The notes under the pieces: model-generated
What the model was told of the DNA's origin: nothing
Databases searched by the model: none
What the model saw: the letters and a program-made list of their open reading frames with translations, nothing else
Part shown: positions 1 through 9,757 of the stretch, piece by piece
Numbering within the stretch: position 1 is the first letter of the stretch
Layout: the number at the start of each line of letters is the position of its first letter
Translations under genes and position numbers: made by a program
NCBI GenBank assembly: GCA_003290165.1
Contig: QNQO01000601.1
Location: 558,001 to 622,000, forward strand
Origin: Berberis thunbergii
Lineage: Eukaryota > Streptophyta > Magnoliopsida > Ranunculales > Berberidaceae
Direction: 5' to 3'
DNA: 64,000 bases

Positions 1-712
1 CACTAATTAAGCAACACTTGAAAATGCTGATAAACTCTTGCTTCAGCACATTTTCCATTGTTATTTACTCCACATTTGCTACTCTAATACTTTAAAAACT
101 TTGAACTTACACATAAACTCATGTATTTCCTATCTAAGCCTGAGGTTTCATTTCATCTCACTGAGATGACCATTTTGATAGAAGGCTTTTCTCTAGCCTT
201 GGAGGGCCCTTCTTCATCTGATTGAGGTGACCATTTTTGTATAATCCCTTTGTGTAGCCTAGGAGACCAGGTGTAATGCTTCAGAAGAAGACGAAAATGT
301 TTTTATTTTGTACAATATCTGTGTATGTCTACTACACTATTTTCGGTGACTAATATATCCAAAGAGGTCACTAGCTAGTGATTTAACCAAATGATAATTT
401 CAAAATGCATGCAACATGTGCAACAGATGGAGGAATGTTGTCCTTTTTTTTTCATTTATTTCTCTATGCAAACATTGTTGGATACTTGGGATGAACCCAA
501 AAACTGAGTTGAGCTAAGCTAATCTTCCTAGATAGTCTAATGTGGTATATTGAGGGATTTGTTTGATGAGCTTTTAAGTATAACAACCCTCATGGGATCA
601 AGTTATGGTCTTGATGAAACCCCATGACATTCCATTCAATTTCCCATTCCATGAGATCAAGTTATGTATGATGTTCATGTGTGATTTTTTTTTTTTTTTG
701 GCAATTTCTTAG
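1..712. other. No gene recognised
   Basis: AT-rich sequence with no convincing coding frame on either strand. The last 25 bases are a pyrimidine tract ending in AG at 711-712, which resembles a splice acceptor for the short frame that follows. Confidence 0.4.
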
Positions 713-898
713 GCACTAATGATGGATGAGACATTTACAAAGATACAGAAAGAAGAAGAGGAAGAGGTTTCACTGTGTAGCTTCAACAAGGATACAGGAT
801 TAGAAGAAGAGGAAGAGGAAGAGTCCATGCAGTACTGGACTGTTTGGCATCTCTTGTTTGGCATTGGCATCTCTTTTGTTGCTTCTTATGATACATGA
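713..898 (+). pseudogene. Candidate terminal exon with acidic 59-aa frame
   Basis: A T-rich tract ending in AG (711-712) is followed by ATG at 719 and an open frame to TGA at 896-898. The 59-residue product has two runs of glutamate (about residues 11-15 and 30-36) and a hydrophobic C-terminal stretch that could be a membrane segment. I do not recognise a family. It could be the last exon of a gene lying left of the window or a chance frame. The only support is the acceptor-like tract and the biased composition. Confidence 0.22.
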
Positions 899-978
899 AG
901 AGAATGTGGACAATTGCTTCCTGTTTGTACTCTTTTGTTGCTTTTGAATGATACATGAAGAGAATGTGGACAATTGTG
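889..978. repeat. Short direct duplication, period about 61 bp
   Basis: A stretch of about 28 bases starting ATGATACATGAAGAG occurs twice, near 889 and 950. The intervening CTTTTGTTGCTT segment is also echoed just upstream. This looks like a local tandem duplication at the end of the preceding frame. Confidence 0.6.
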
Positions 979-1787
979 TATGTTGTTAAGATCAGTGAAA
1001 TAAGTTGTTAAGACAATGAGTCAGTTCTAATTAAAGTTTTATAGTTTTCAACAGTCTTGATAGTTTCAACAGTTCTAATTACGTGATGCTTGAGAAATAT
1101 GCCAATGCAGGAAACAGAGGAGCTCCAAATCATTTTTATACAGATTTGGAAACAGAAGAGAGATTGATTCATTTATTTGTAATCTCTTTATACAGATAGC
1201 ATTAGCTATCTTTCTAATACAAAATCATTTTTCTCCTTCTGCTACACTTCTCTGCATTTTCACATCAGTTCATTCTAAACAGTCTGTTCATATATCATTT
1301 TCCCTGCTTCTCTTTGTGAATCACCATTTGACAAAAATGTTCTCTGAAGTATAGTTGATTCTGATCAATTGAATTTGCATTCAAGCTCCAAATATGCAAA
1401 CAAGAATCAAACTAAAGGTCAGTGTCTATCACCAACCAACAGTTCAAACCATAGGAACACTAGTAAATCTCAACCTCACCAAGCAAATCACCTCCCCAAC
1501 CTCTGACATGTTATATAGGAAAATCAGTGCATGCAAGCATCAAACAACCACAGAATACATCAGCAACAAAAATATAAAGTCAAATATATTTATTCAATGT
1601 GAATGTCTACAGAATGAAGCATTGAGCTTTCAAAATTTCCAGAAACTAATGCTAAATATCTGACTGCTAATAGCAAAGCAGATCTGAATCACAATGTCAG
1701 AATGGCAATAGTTGAAACAAAAAGATCTGACAGGCTACAATATAGATGAACACAAGCAAGATGGATCTTATATTCAAAGAAGATTGA
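979..1787. other. No gene recognised
   Basis: AT-rich sequence. An 89-codon open frame at 1394-1663 shows no recognisable domain, codon bias or flanking signals, and I treat it as noise. Confidence 0.4.
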
Positions 1788-2251
1788 TGTAGAAGAATAT
1801 AATTCTTGTATTAGAGGAAAAAGTAGAGTTACAATGAAATGTATCAAGCACATTCAAGAGTGCCAATCTCCTCACTGAGCATTGCTCAATGTACAGTTAT
1901 TTCTTACAGAAAATGAATCAATCCTTTGTTCTCTATTCTCTCCTATTTATATACAATGCTCTCTAATACAATGCTAACTCCCTGACTTACAATGCTAACT
2001 CCCTGACTGTCTAACAGACTTAACAGAGCAAGCTCCAACTGACAGAGCATTCTAACAGACTTGTAGCTTTGTAACAGACAGAATGCCACACCATCTGATT
2101 TTGTTACTGACATAGCACCTCCCAATAGCACCTCACTAGCACTTTGTCACTGACATAGCCTCTCCCCATAGCACCTCACAGTCTGCGCATCTGCCATCAG
2201 TCCCTCTTCCTCCTTGAATAAGTAAACTTGATAGGAGGCCTATCAGAAACA
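1788..2251 (-). repeat. Possible LTR remnant with TATA-like motif
   Basis: Read on the minus strand, this block starts TGTTTCTGATAGG and ends TTCTTCTACA, the TG...CA form of an LTR. It has a TATA-like motif (TATATAAATAGGAG, about 1943-1957) roughly 150 bases before the end, as in many plant LTR promoters. Against this, the 5-bp flanks differ (ATTGA and CTAGT), I see no primer-binding site next to it, and there is no second copy in the window. It may be a decayed solo LTR. Confidence 0.28.
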
Positions 2252-2578
2252 CTAGTAATAAGGCAACGCTTTACAAAAACTCTATACACACTAAAGAACA
2301 ATATGAAACACTTGGATTGGATTACGAAATAAATTCACATAAAACATATTTATGTACATATTACATTACACATCATTATGTGCCAAAACAGTGTTAGAAT
2401 AGGATAAACAGTGTACTTCAGTTTCAAATACATCCAAAAGCTTAAAAAGGATAATTACAAGAATAAAAAAAACTACCACTAATACACTGTTGATTAAGTC
2501 CCTTGTAAAAGCCCAAGGACCCTCAAGAGCATTATTTGATTGGTCGAACGTCTTCAGTGTCGTTTGTTCTTGCCGGGT

Positions 2579-2652
2579 GCTTTCTTCTCGCCTCTTGCTC
2601 TCTTCTCGCCTCTTGTTCTCTTCTCGCCTCTTGTTATCTTCTCGCTTCGTGT
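2579..2652. repeat. About 20-bp tandem repeat (TCTTCTCGCCTCTTG)
   Basis: Four imperfect copies of a 20-base unit containing TCTTCTCGCCTCTTG lie just downstream, on the minus strand, of the RNase H1-N-like frame. In one minus-strand frame they encode a repetitive Lys/Arg/Glu segment. The copies may be a decayed extension of that gene. Confidence 0.7.
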
Positions 2653-2831
2653 TCTAATCTGTTCTCTTCTGATAGCTTCCACATTTTATAATCTTCATAA
2701 TCTTCTTCAACTGATTTGAAGCCCTTGTACGTACAACCCTTGTATCCGTTAACTTGTAATGAGCAACCTGCCCAAGTCACATATACTCCAGGAACACGCC
2801 CACGATAAACAACATAAGCTTTGTATGCCAT
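2634..2831 (-). CDS. Small protein with RNase H1 N-terminal (viroplasmin-like) domain
   Basis: The 65-residue frame contains YVVYRGRVPGVYVTW followed by CSLQVNGYKGCTYKGFKS. This is the signature of the small domain shared by the N terminus of RNase H1 and caulimovirus viroplasmin, which binds RNA/DNA hybrids or double-stranded RNA. The domain fills residues 3-48. The chosen ATG (2829-2831) lies two bases after a good acceptor (AG at 2834-2835, minus strand). A GTATGT donor lies at 3373-3378, so a 5' non-coding exon above 3379 is plausible. The frame stops 17 residues after the domain. No RNase H catalytic domain is visible, so this is either a domain-only small protein of the kind found in plants or a truncated remnant. 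Confidence 0.55.
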   Translation of the reverse strand: MAYKAYVVYRGRVPGVYVTWAGCSLQVNGYKGCTYKGFKSVEEDYEDYKMWKLSEENRLEHEARR

Positions 2832-3196
2832 TCCTGCGTTGACAATGAGAGAATGTTGTTGGTTTCAACTTTCAAAAGGCTTTGTACAAAGTGAAACAAA
2901 GACCTCTTCCTAAAGTATTCTATAAGGCACTTGGTACAACTAATATATGAAAATGGCACCCAAACCATTGATTGAACTATAAATCCAACAAACCTTAGTA
3001 CGAATTCATTATCCTAATTTATACAAAAAATAAATTTAACAAAATCTAAACAAATCTATTTTTTTAACAAAAATATGGAGGATTATCATGAATTTCAGTA
3101 GCATAATTTAACAAAATATGAACATACAAACATTTCAACATACAAAAATTTGGACAAAAATTTCAGTAGCATAATTTCAACATACAAAAATTTCAA

Positions 3197-3362
3197 CATA
3201 TGCAGGATTAGCACTAATTTTCAAGTTAAACAAAAATATGCAGGATTAGCCCTAATTTTCAAGTTAAACAAAAATATGCAGGATTAGCCCTAATTTTCAA
3301 GTTAAATAAAAACTGATAAATATGCAGGATTAGCCCTAATTTTCAAGTTAAACAAAAATATG
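3197..3362. repeat. Tandem repeat of about 38 bp in the inferred intron
   Basis: Four copies of a unit containing ATGCAGGATTAGCCCTAA and ending in TTCAAGTTAAACAAAA lie head to tail. The third copy has a short insertion. The array sits within the inferred intron of the minus-strand RNase H1-N-like gene. Related TTTCAACATACAAAAA motifs are scattered just to the left (about 3110-3196). Confidence 0.85.
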
Positions 3363-3378
3363 ATATGAAATTACATAC

Positions 3379-3640
3379 CAGAAGAAGGAGGAGGAGGAGC
3401 AGTGCGAGGAGGAGGAGCAGCCGCGAGGAGGAGGAGCAGTCGAGGGAGGAGGAGGAGGAGCAGGCAGCCACGAGGAGGAGGAGCAGTCGAGGAGGAGGAT
3501 TGGAGGAGTCGATGAGCAGTGAGGAGGCGAGAAGTTTGGCGAGGAGGAGCAGTGAGGAGGCGAGAAGTTGGCGAGGAGGAGTCGATGAAGAAGGGTTAGG
3601 GCTTTCTCTTGCTCTGCGAAGAAGCTGAAGTGAAGAACAA
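3379..3640 (-). other. GAG/GGA-rich low-complexity block, inferred 5' exon
   Basis: Purine-rich (GAG)n-like sequence with interspersed GCAGT on the plus strand. Open frames on both strands here come from composition only. On the minus strand it lies just before the GTATGT donor and may be the 5' untranslated exon of the RNase H1-N-like gene. The GC-rich sequence at 3690-3765, with AGGCACGTGCCTGGGAGGGT and GGGCCAGCTAGA, resembles the right end of the Mutator-like element at 48.6-50.0 kb. Confidence 0.4.
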
Positions 3641-3784
3641 ACAATCGAAATTTTTTTTGGCAAGCAAAACCCTTCTCCTCCTCCATGTGCGAGACGCCCT
3701 CCCAAAGGCACGTGCCTGGGAGGGTCCGTCCCATGGGACGGGCCATGACCACGGGCCAGCTAGATTTTTCGTAAGGAAAGATTC

Positions 3785-4327
3785 AATTGACTGATTATTG
3801 GATGTGCTTTCAGGTATAAAAGAAAGAACTCACCTAATCAGCTGAACTTTAGAAACCCATCCCTAATTATTTTTTTGGGTTAAAAGAGCCCTATTAAAGA
3901 GGCCATGGTAATTAGACCTTGGGCCTGAAGAAGAAACTCTTGGGGCCTATCTAATGAAGATTTCATATTTTGGGGAGGCTTATATTTTTTTAAGTTGTAA
4001 AATCACATACTTTGCAGCAAAATAAAATTAATTAAATAAATGAAATTTCAGTATTTAAAAACTCAGAGCAATGCCATGAAGATAACTCAAAAAACATGTG
4101 TTCCCAAGAAATTCGAGGCAAGATGCCGTGGTTGTTAAACATAAATTCATTAAGAGGCAATGCAAAACACAAATGTGCAATAAAAAAGGGTTGACACTTT
4201 GTGGTAATGCTAGCGACACGGGTAATATACTAGTTAAATGTTCACGCCATGACATCTTGCCATGATTATTAACCTTGGTTAACTAACAATGTTAAAATAC
4301 AATTTCAACCTTTTACAAACTTGAAAA
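3785..4327. other. No gene; an isolated Helitron-like 3' end at 4233
   Basis: AT-rich sequence. At about 4209-4233 a segment with GCGACACGGGTAATATACTAG followed by T matches the 3'-end style of the units in the adjacent array (short hairpin remnant, then CTAG, then T). I could not find its matching 5' end. Confidence 0.4.
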
Positions 4328-7300
4328 TCTAATATTACAATTTCAGAATGGTGTTTGGGGTTAGAGATAAAAGACGGTTGAGATTTACCCGAATATAATA
4401 ATCTAACGGATCATATAGACTTAAAGTACCAGAAGATAGGTTTGTATATAAACATAGCTCATGGTTAAGAGTCGTTTAATCTAATTGTTGGGGCTTAAAG
4501 TTAGTTTTTATGTCTTACCTTCAATCAATCTCTAATAAGAGTGCATGGGTTTGATTCCCATTTCCAACATTTTGATATTTATTTATTATTCTTCAATTAT
4601 TGATGGTGGTGATTAAACGTGTAAGTATGAATGATGAAAACTTGAGGATGATTAATAATAAATTGGCTTAATCAAGTTTTGACAAGTTATAATCGGGTGT
4701 TGATGCTTAAAAAAGTAGAATAAATTCTATTTATCATGTTAAACTTTTATCGTGTCAACAACATAGGGGATACCCTAATCTATATTACAAATCAGAATGG
4801 TATTTGGGGTTGGAGATAAAAAACGGTTAGGATTGAAAGTTATTGAAGATGTTGATGGTGGAGAGTCATTATCAACAATGGCATGTTTGTAAATAAGTTG
4901 TATTTAAAAAGCAAATGAAATGAATAAAAATGTGAAAATGTTTGTGGAATGCATATCTGGCAGAGAGAGAAAAATAATGTTTTTTTAAATGAAAGTCATC
5001 ATAATTATCTATTTAGTTGTTGGATTTTAGTAAACTTGGCATGGTTAAAATGTATTTTTGAAGATATTTCGAATGAAACCAATCACTAATACAAACGCTT
5101 AAAGTTTAAAATAATTATTACAAAAGCTTAAGTTTTAAATATGCATTTCATGCCATATGCATTTTTCCAAAAAAATAACTATAATCTAATGCACTTCATG
5201 TCATAAGTATTTTTAATATTAAAACACATTCAAGCAAATACCATGAACTCCATATTTTGAAAAATCAAAGTTTGTGGAAGATTAATTGTGGTGGTTTTAA
5301 AATGTGTGTGTGTGTGTGTGTGTGTGTTTTTTCCTAATTGTTTAAAATTTTAACCGAATTTGACCTATTGCCACGACCTACCATTTATCAATGTATGGGA
5401 AATACACTAGTCTATATAACGGATCACAAAGAGAGAGGTTGGAGATTAAAAAAAAAGAAACTGAGATTTTACCTAAAAAGAATCCAACGAATCACAAAGA
5501 GGGAGGTTAGAGAAATAAGCTTTTTGACTTTTATGCCTCAACCAACTCTAACTATCACACATCTAATGGCTCAGATTGAATTCGAGTGTTGAATGCACGG
5601 AAAATACCGTAGTCTATCTTACAAATCAGAATGGTGTGAGGTTGGAGATAAAAATGGTTAAGATTTTAAGTTGTCGAATATGTTGATGGTGGAGATTCGT
5701 TACAAATAAGGGCATGTTTAAATAAGTTGCAAGTAGAAGGGCAAAGGAAATGAATAAAATGCCGAAAAAGTTTGTGGAATGCATATGTGGCGGAGAAAGA
5801 AAAATTATGTTTTTTAAATGAAAATCGTCATAATTGTCTACATGGTTGTCAAAGTGTAGTAAACTTGGTATGGTTGAAATGCATTTTTGAAGATTTTTCC
5901 AATGAAATCAATCACTAATATAAACGCTTAAAGTTTTAAAACTAATCATTAATACAAACGCTTAAAGTTTTAAATATGCATTTCACACCTTATGCATTTT
6001 TCTAAAAAAAAAAAACTATAATCTAATGCACTTCACGTCTTAAGTATTTTCAATATTAAGACACATTCAAGCAAAGACTGTGAACTCCATATTTTGAAAA
6101 ATAAAATTTATGGAGGATTAATTGTGACGGTTTTAAAATTTTAATCAAGTTTGACTTAATGCTACGACCCACCTTCTATCGTGCCAATGTCACAGGAAAT
6201 ACACTAGTCTATCTTACAAATTAAAATGGTATTTGGAGTTGGAGATAAAAGGCTGTTAGGATTGAAAGTTGCGAAAAATGTTGATGGTGGTGATTCGTTA
6301 TCAACAATAACATGTTTTTAAATAAGTGCAAGTAGAAGGGCAAAAGACATGAACAAAAAAGTGAAAAAGTTTGTGGAATGCATGTTGCGGAGAGAGAAAA
6401 TTTGTGTTTTTAAAATGAAATCATCATAATTATCTATTTAGTCGTTGGATTTTTGTAAACTTAGTATGATTAAAATGCATTTTTGAAGATTTTTCCAATG
6501 AAACCAATCAATCAAATTCAAACGTTTGAAATTTTAAAACCAATCATTAATACAAATGCTTAAAGTTTTAAATATACATTTCACGCCATATGCATTTTTT
6601 CAAAAAAAGTAACTATAATTTAATGTACTTCACGTCGTAAGTATTTTCAATATTAAGACACATTCAAGTAAAGATCATGAACTCCATATTTTGGAAAATT
6701 AAAGTTTGAGGAAGATTAATTGTGGCGGTTTTAAAATGTGTTTTTTTCTAATTATTTAAAATTTTAACTGAGTTTGACCTATTGCCATGACCCATCTGTT
6801 ATCTAGCCAACGATACGGGAAATACACTAGTCTATTTCACAAATCAGAATGATGTTTTAGGTTGGAGATAAATGATGTCTGAGATTTACCCAAACATAAA
6901 AATCTAATGATCCTAGACAATTTTTCATATTTCAATGTCTCTTACAATCTTTCAATTTCTTTAACCCACACTTACACTATTCCACCTCTCCCGCTTTTAA
7001 TTAATCATCTTTCAAGTATAAGTTTATTATTTTTTTGTGTTTACCAAATTTATTTTTATTTTTACACATAAATTTACAGTTGGGTGTTTTTTAGTATTTG
7101 CCATTGTATGCAATTTCAATTTTGTTGGGCAATTTCAAATTTTTTGTAAATGAGTGACTTTGTATTATAAATTTTATGTTTATCAATTGAATTCTTGGGC
7201 AAAGTGAGTGTGTTTATAGTGATGTAGGCACGGACGGGTTGACATGTCATTACGTTTACCAAAAAAATCACATCATGCCTACGGCACGAGGGACACACTA

Positions 7301-8275
7301 GTTTATATTACAAATCAATTATATGTTTTACTATTCATAAAAATTTGGAGATAAAAGAGGGCTTTGATTGAGAGTTGGAAAGATATCGAGGGTTTAGATT
7401 CAGTATCTATAATGACATGTTTGTGATTATATAACATGTAAAAGGGCAAAGAAATAAAAAAAATTATGAATTTTTTTGGTAGAATGTACATATGGTGAAG
7501 ATATAATATTTTGTGTTTTTTTTTTCAAAATTAAAATTGTCATAACTATTTACTTGGTTGCTAAATTTTGATGAAGTTGGTACCATTGGAATGCATTTTT
7601 GAATATCTTTCCATTGAAACCGATGACTAATACAAGCGCTAAAATTTTAAATATATATATATATTTTAGTATTAAAAACATGTCTAATGCATTTCATGTC
7701 GTTAGTATTTTTAGTATTTTTCAAAGAAATAAGACGTGACGATCGTAATTAAAAAAGAAAAAGAAAAGAGACGGCCATTTTAATGCACATTCAAACAAAA
7801 ACCCTGAACTTCATGATTTTGTGAGCTCAAAGTTTCGGGAAGAACTCAATCTCGACGTTTGAAATTGTTTTTCTCAATGGATTAAAATTTTGACTTAGTC
7901 TAACCCTAAAGTTATTATTATATATTTTTACATTAAGATAGGGTTGCACTTGAAAACTAATTGATGATTAAACTGTGGGTGGTGGTAGGGGTGTTCTATA
8001 CATGATATTTATATATATACAAAAATGTATATGGAGTGTCAATGGCACGGAGAATACCCTAGTCTATATAAAAAATCAAAATGATATTTCAGGTTGGAGG
8101 TAAAAGACTGTTGAGATTTACCCAAACATAAAGATCTAACGGATCACATAAAGGGGAAAGGAGAGAGTGTTTAGCTGAAATTTATCTTCGCATAAGACTG
8201 CAATACCCCTGGTCAAAGTTGAAAATCTTCTCTTATCAAACAATTTGAGTTTCGAAGGCACAAGGAATACCCTAG
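4328..8275 (+). mobile_element. Head-to-tail array of eight Helitron-like units
   Basis: The block is built of units that start TCTATATTACAAATCAGAAT or a close variant and end in a degraded hairpin of the form GTGCCAACGGCAC plus ATACACTAG. The end of one abuts the start of the next. I place starts at 4328, 4779, 5411, 5613, 6208, 6831, 7302 and 8063, with the last unit ending at 8275. The array begins after an A and ends before a T, as expected for Helitron insertion between A and T. The ends are CTAG except for one CTAA and one GTAG. Two units are only about 200 bp long and the others about 450-760 bp. No Rep/helicase is encoded, so all are non-autonomous. Interiors share an AAACGCTTAAAGTTTTAAA motif and a segment near TTTCACGCCATATGCATTTT. 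Confidence 0.75.
5302..5328. repeat. (TG)n microsatellite
   Basis: About 12-13 TG dinucleotides inside the second unit of the Helitron-like array. The sibling units lack this expansion, so it arose after their duplication. Confidence 0.95.
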
Positions 8276-8572
8276 TAAAACATAAATCTCGCAGTTCGGC
8301 CAATCGAATAATCATGTCTACTTTCAACATAAATCTCTATGAACATCAGTGCTAGATATATTATCTCCTCCAACCTCTACCTTGATATTCTTCTTGGCTA
8401 GCATCATCATGAAATCCACGTAGACAGATTCAAAATTGTATCATCATACTTAAGTATTTTACAAAATGATCTCATTTTCTTCCATTTGAAACTATTTCAT
8501 CCCTCGTTTTTTTCAGGTAGAATTGATTGATTTAATCAAATAGATGAAATTGGGGTGTAGAGATTAAATTAA
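8276..8572. other. No gene recognised
   Basis: AT-rich spacer between the Helitron-like array and the Tip100-like MITE. No coding frame or repeat structure is supported. Confidence 0.4.
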
Positions 8573-8580
8573 ATCTTAAA

Positions 8581-9119
8581 TATGGGCGGATCTACCCTTT
8601 GGCTAAGGGGGTCAGTTGCCCCCCTTATCTTTCTGAAAAATCCCACTAAATTACTCATATTTTTTTATATTGCCCCCCTTTATAAGTTTAGATTATCCCA
8701 TTTGTATACAATCTTGGCTCTTAACTCCACTAAAAATAAAATTATGGATTATTTTAAAAGTTTAGGTTCTCCCCTCCCCCCCCCCCCCCCCAATTTTCTA
8801 AACAAATCTCTGCTACTGATATGTTCACGTTTCAGGGTTCAATATAGCCAATTGCTACGAAGTTGAGCGAATTGGGAGTGAAAATATAAGAGGAATGAGA
8901 TGAGAGGCGGAGTTGAGAGATTACATAGTGAGAGAGGGTTTGTGAGGGAGAGAAAATATAAGAGAAGGTGAAGAAGAGAGAGTGAGAGGGTGGGTTTGTT
9001 GGGAGTTAAAAAAGAAAAAAAAAATCTTCGTTTGGTTCGGAAAACCACGTTCAGGGGTAAGTTGGTCTTTTCAAACATTTTTTTGCCCCCCTTTATCAGC
9101 AATCCTAGCTCCGCCCCTG
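8581..9119. mobile_element. Non-autonomous Tip100-like hAT element
   Basis: The 539-bp element is flanked by a perfect 8-bp TSD, ATCTTAAA (8573-8580 and 9120-9127). Its right end, read inward, is CAGGGGCGGAGCTAGG, the classic Tip100-type hAT terminus. The left end has decayed at two bases (TATGGGCGGATCTA). Both subterminal regions carry the GGGGGGC/GCCCCCC tract usual in this group. An uninterrupted C run of about 18 lies near 8773-8790. No transposase is encoded. Confidence 0.9.
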
Positions 9120-9127
9120 ATCTTAAA

Positions 9128-9744
9128 AGGTTTTTGTGGAACCCTTCAATCCACTTCCTTTTATTGGATAAATCAATCCTACCACTATCAGTCAAATTCA
9201 TTACCATTGTATATAGATTTTATTTTAGAAATTGAAAGAAATGAGTTACCATTGTGATAGATGTTGTTACGCAAATATCTTTCTATATCAATTACATGGT
9301 GGGTCATTGAAAGTTACAAAGTTAAAAAAAAAATGTAAGCCCTTAATTTACTATCTAAATCATTCAGCTAAACAATATTACAAAAACTATATTTTCTAAT
9401 GAACACGTGGATATTGGACCATTGTAAGGAACCTGAGTTTTGGAGAAAAAGATAATATATTTACCACTGATAATTACAAATATTTATGTTGAAAGTTGAG
9501 ATGAAAATATAATTGGTTAGGCTCGGAGATTTGTGTTTTATTTTCAAGAATGTAAAAGGCTGAGATTGTCTTTTAATATTGTTAGTTAACCATGATTAAA
9601 AAAATTAAGCTTTTATTGATCATGAGATTTAAAAAGTAGATACTAATTAGCCAATACTCTATTTATGATATCTGGATGGTCTAAATTGTATAAAAGTAGG
9701 CATTCAAAATCATTTTCCAAATGTAGTTTAAGATGTTAGGTCAT
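9128..9744. other. No gene recognised
   Basis: AT-rich sequence between the Tip100-like element and the LINE. No supported coding frame, tandem repeat or terminal inverted repeat was seen. Confidence 0.4.
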
Positions 9745-9757
9745 ATACAATGGGGAG

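Noticed and set aside
1788..2251. Solo LTR
   Set aside because: TG...CA ends and a TATA-like motif fit, but flanks are not duplicated and no related copy is in the window. Kept only at low confidence.
2634..2831. Endogenous pararetrovirus (caulimovirus) gene VI
   Set aside because: Only the small domain shared with cellular RNase H1 is present, with no other viral gene nearby, so a plant gene or domain remnant is the simpler reading.
3343..3794. Arg/Glu-rich and Leu/Ser-rich frames on both strands
   Set aside because: Both derive from the same (GAG)n-like tract. I only keep the block as a possible untranslated exon.
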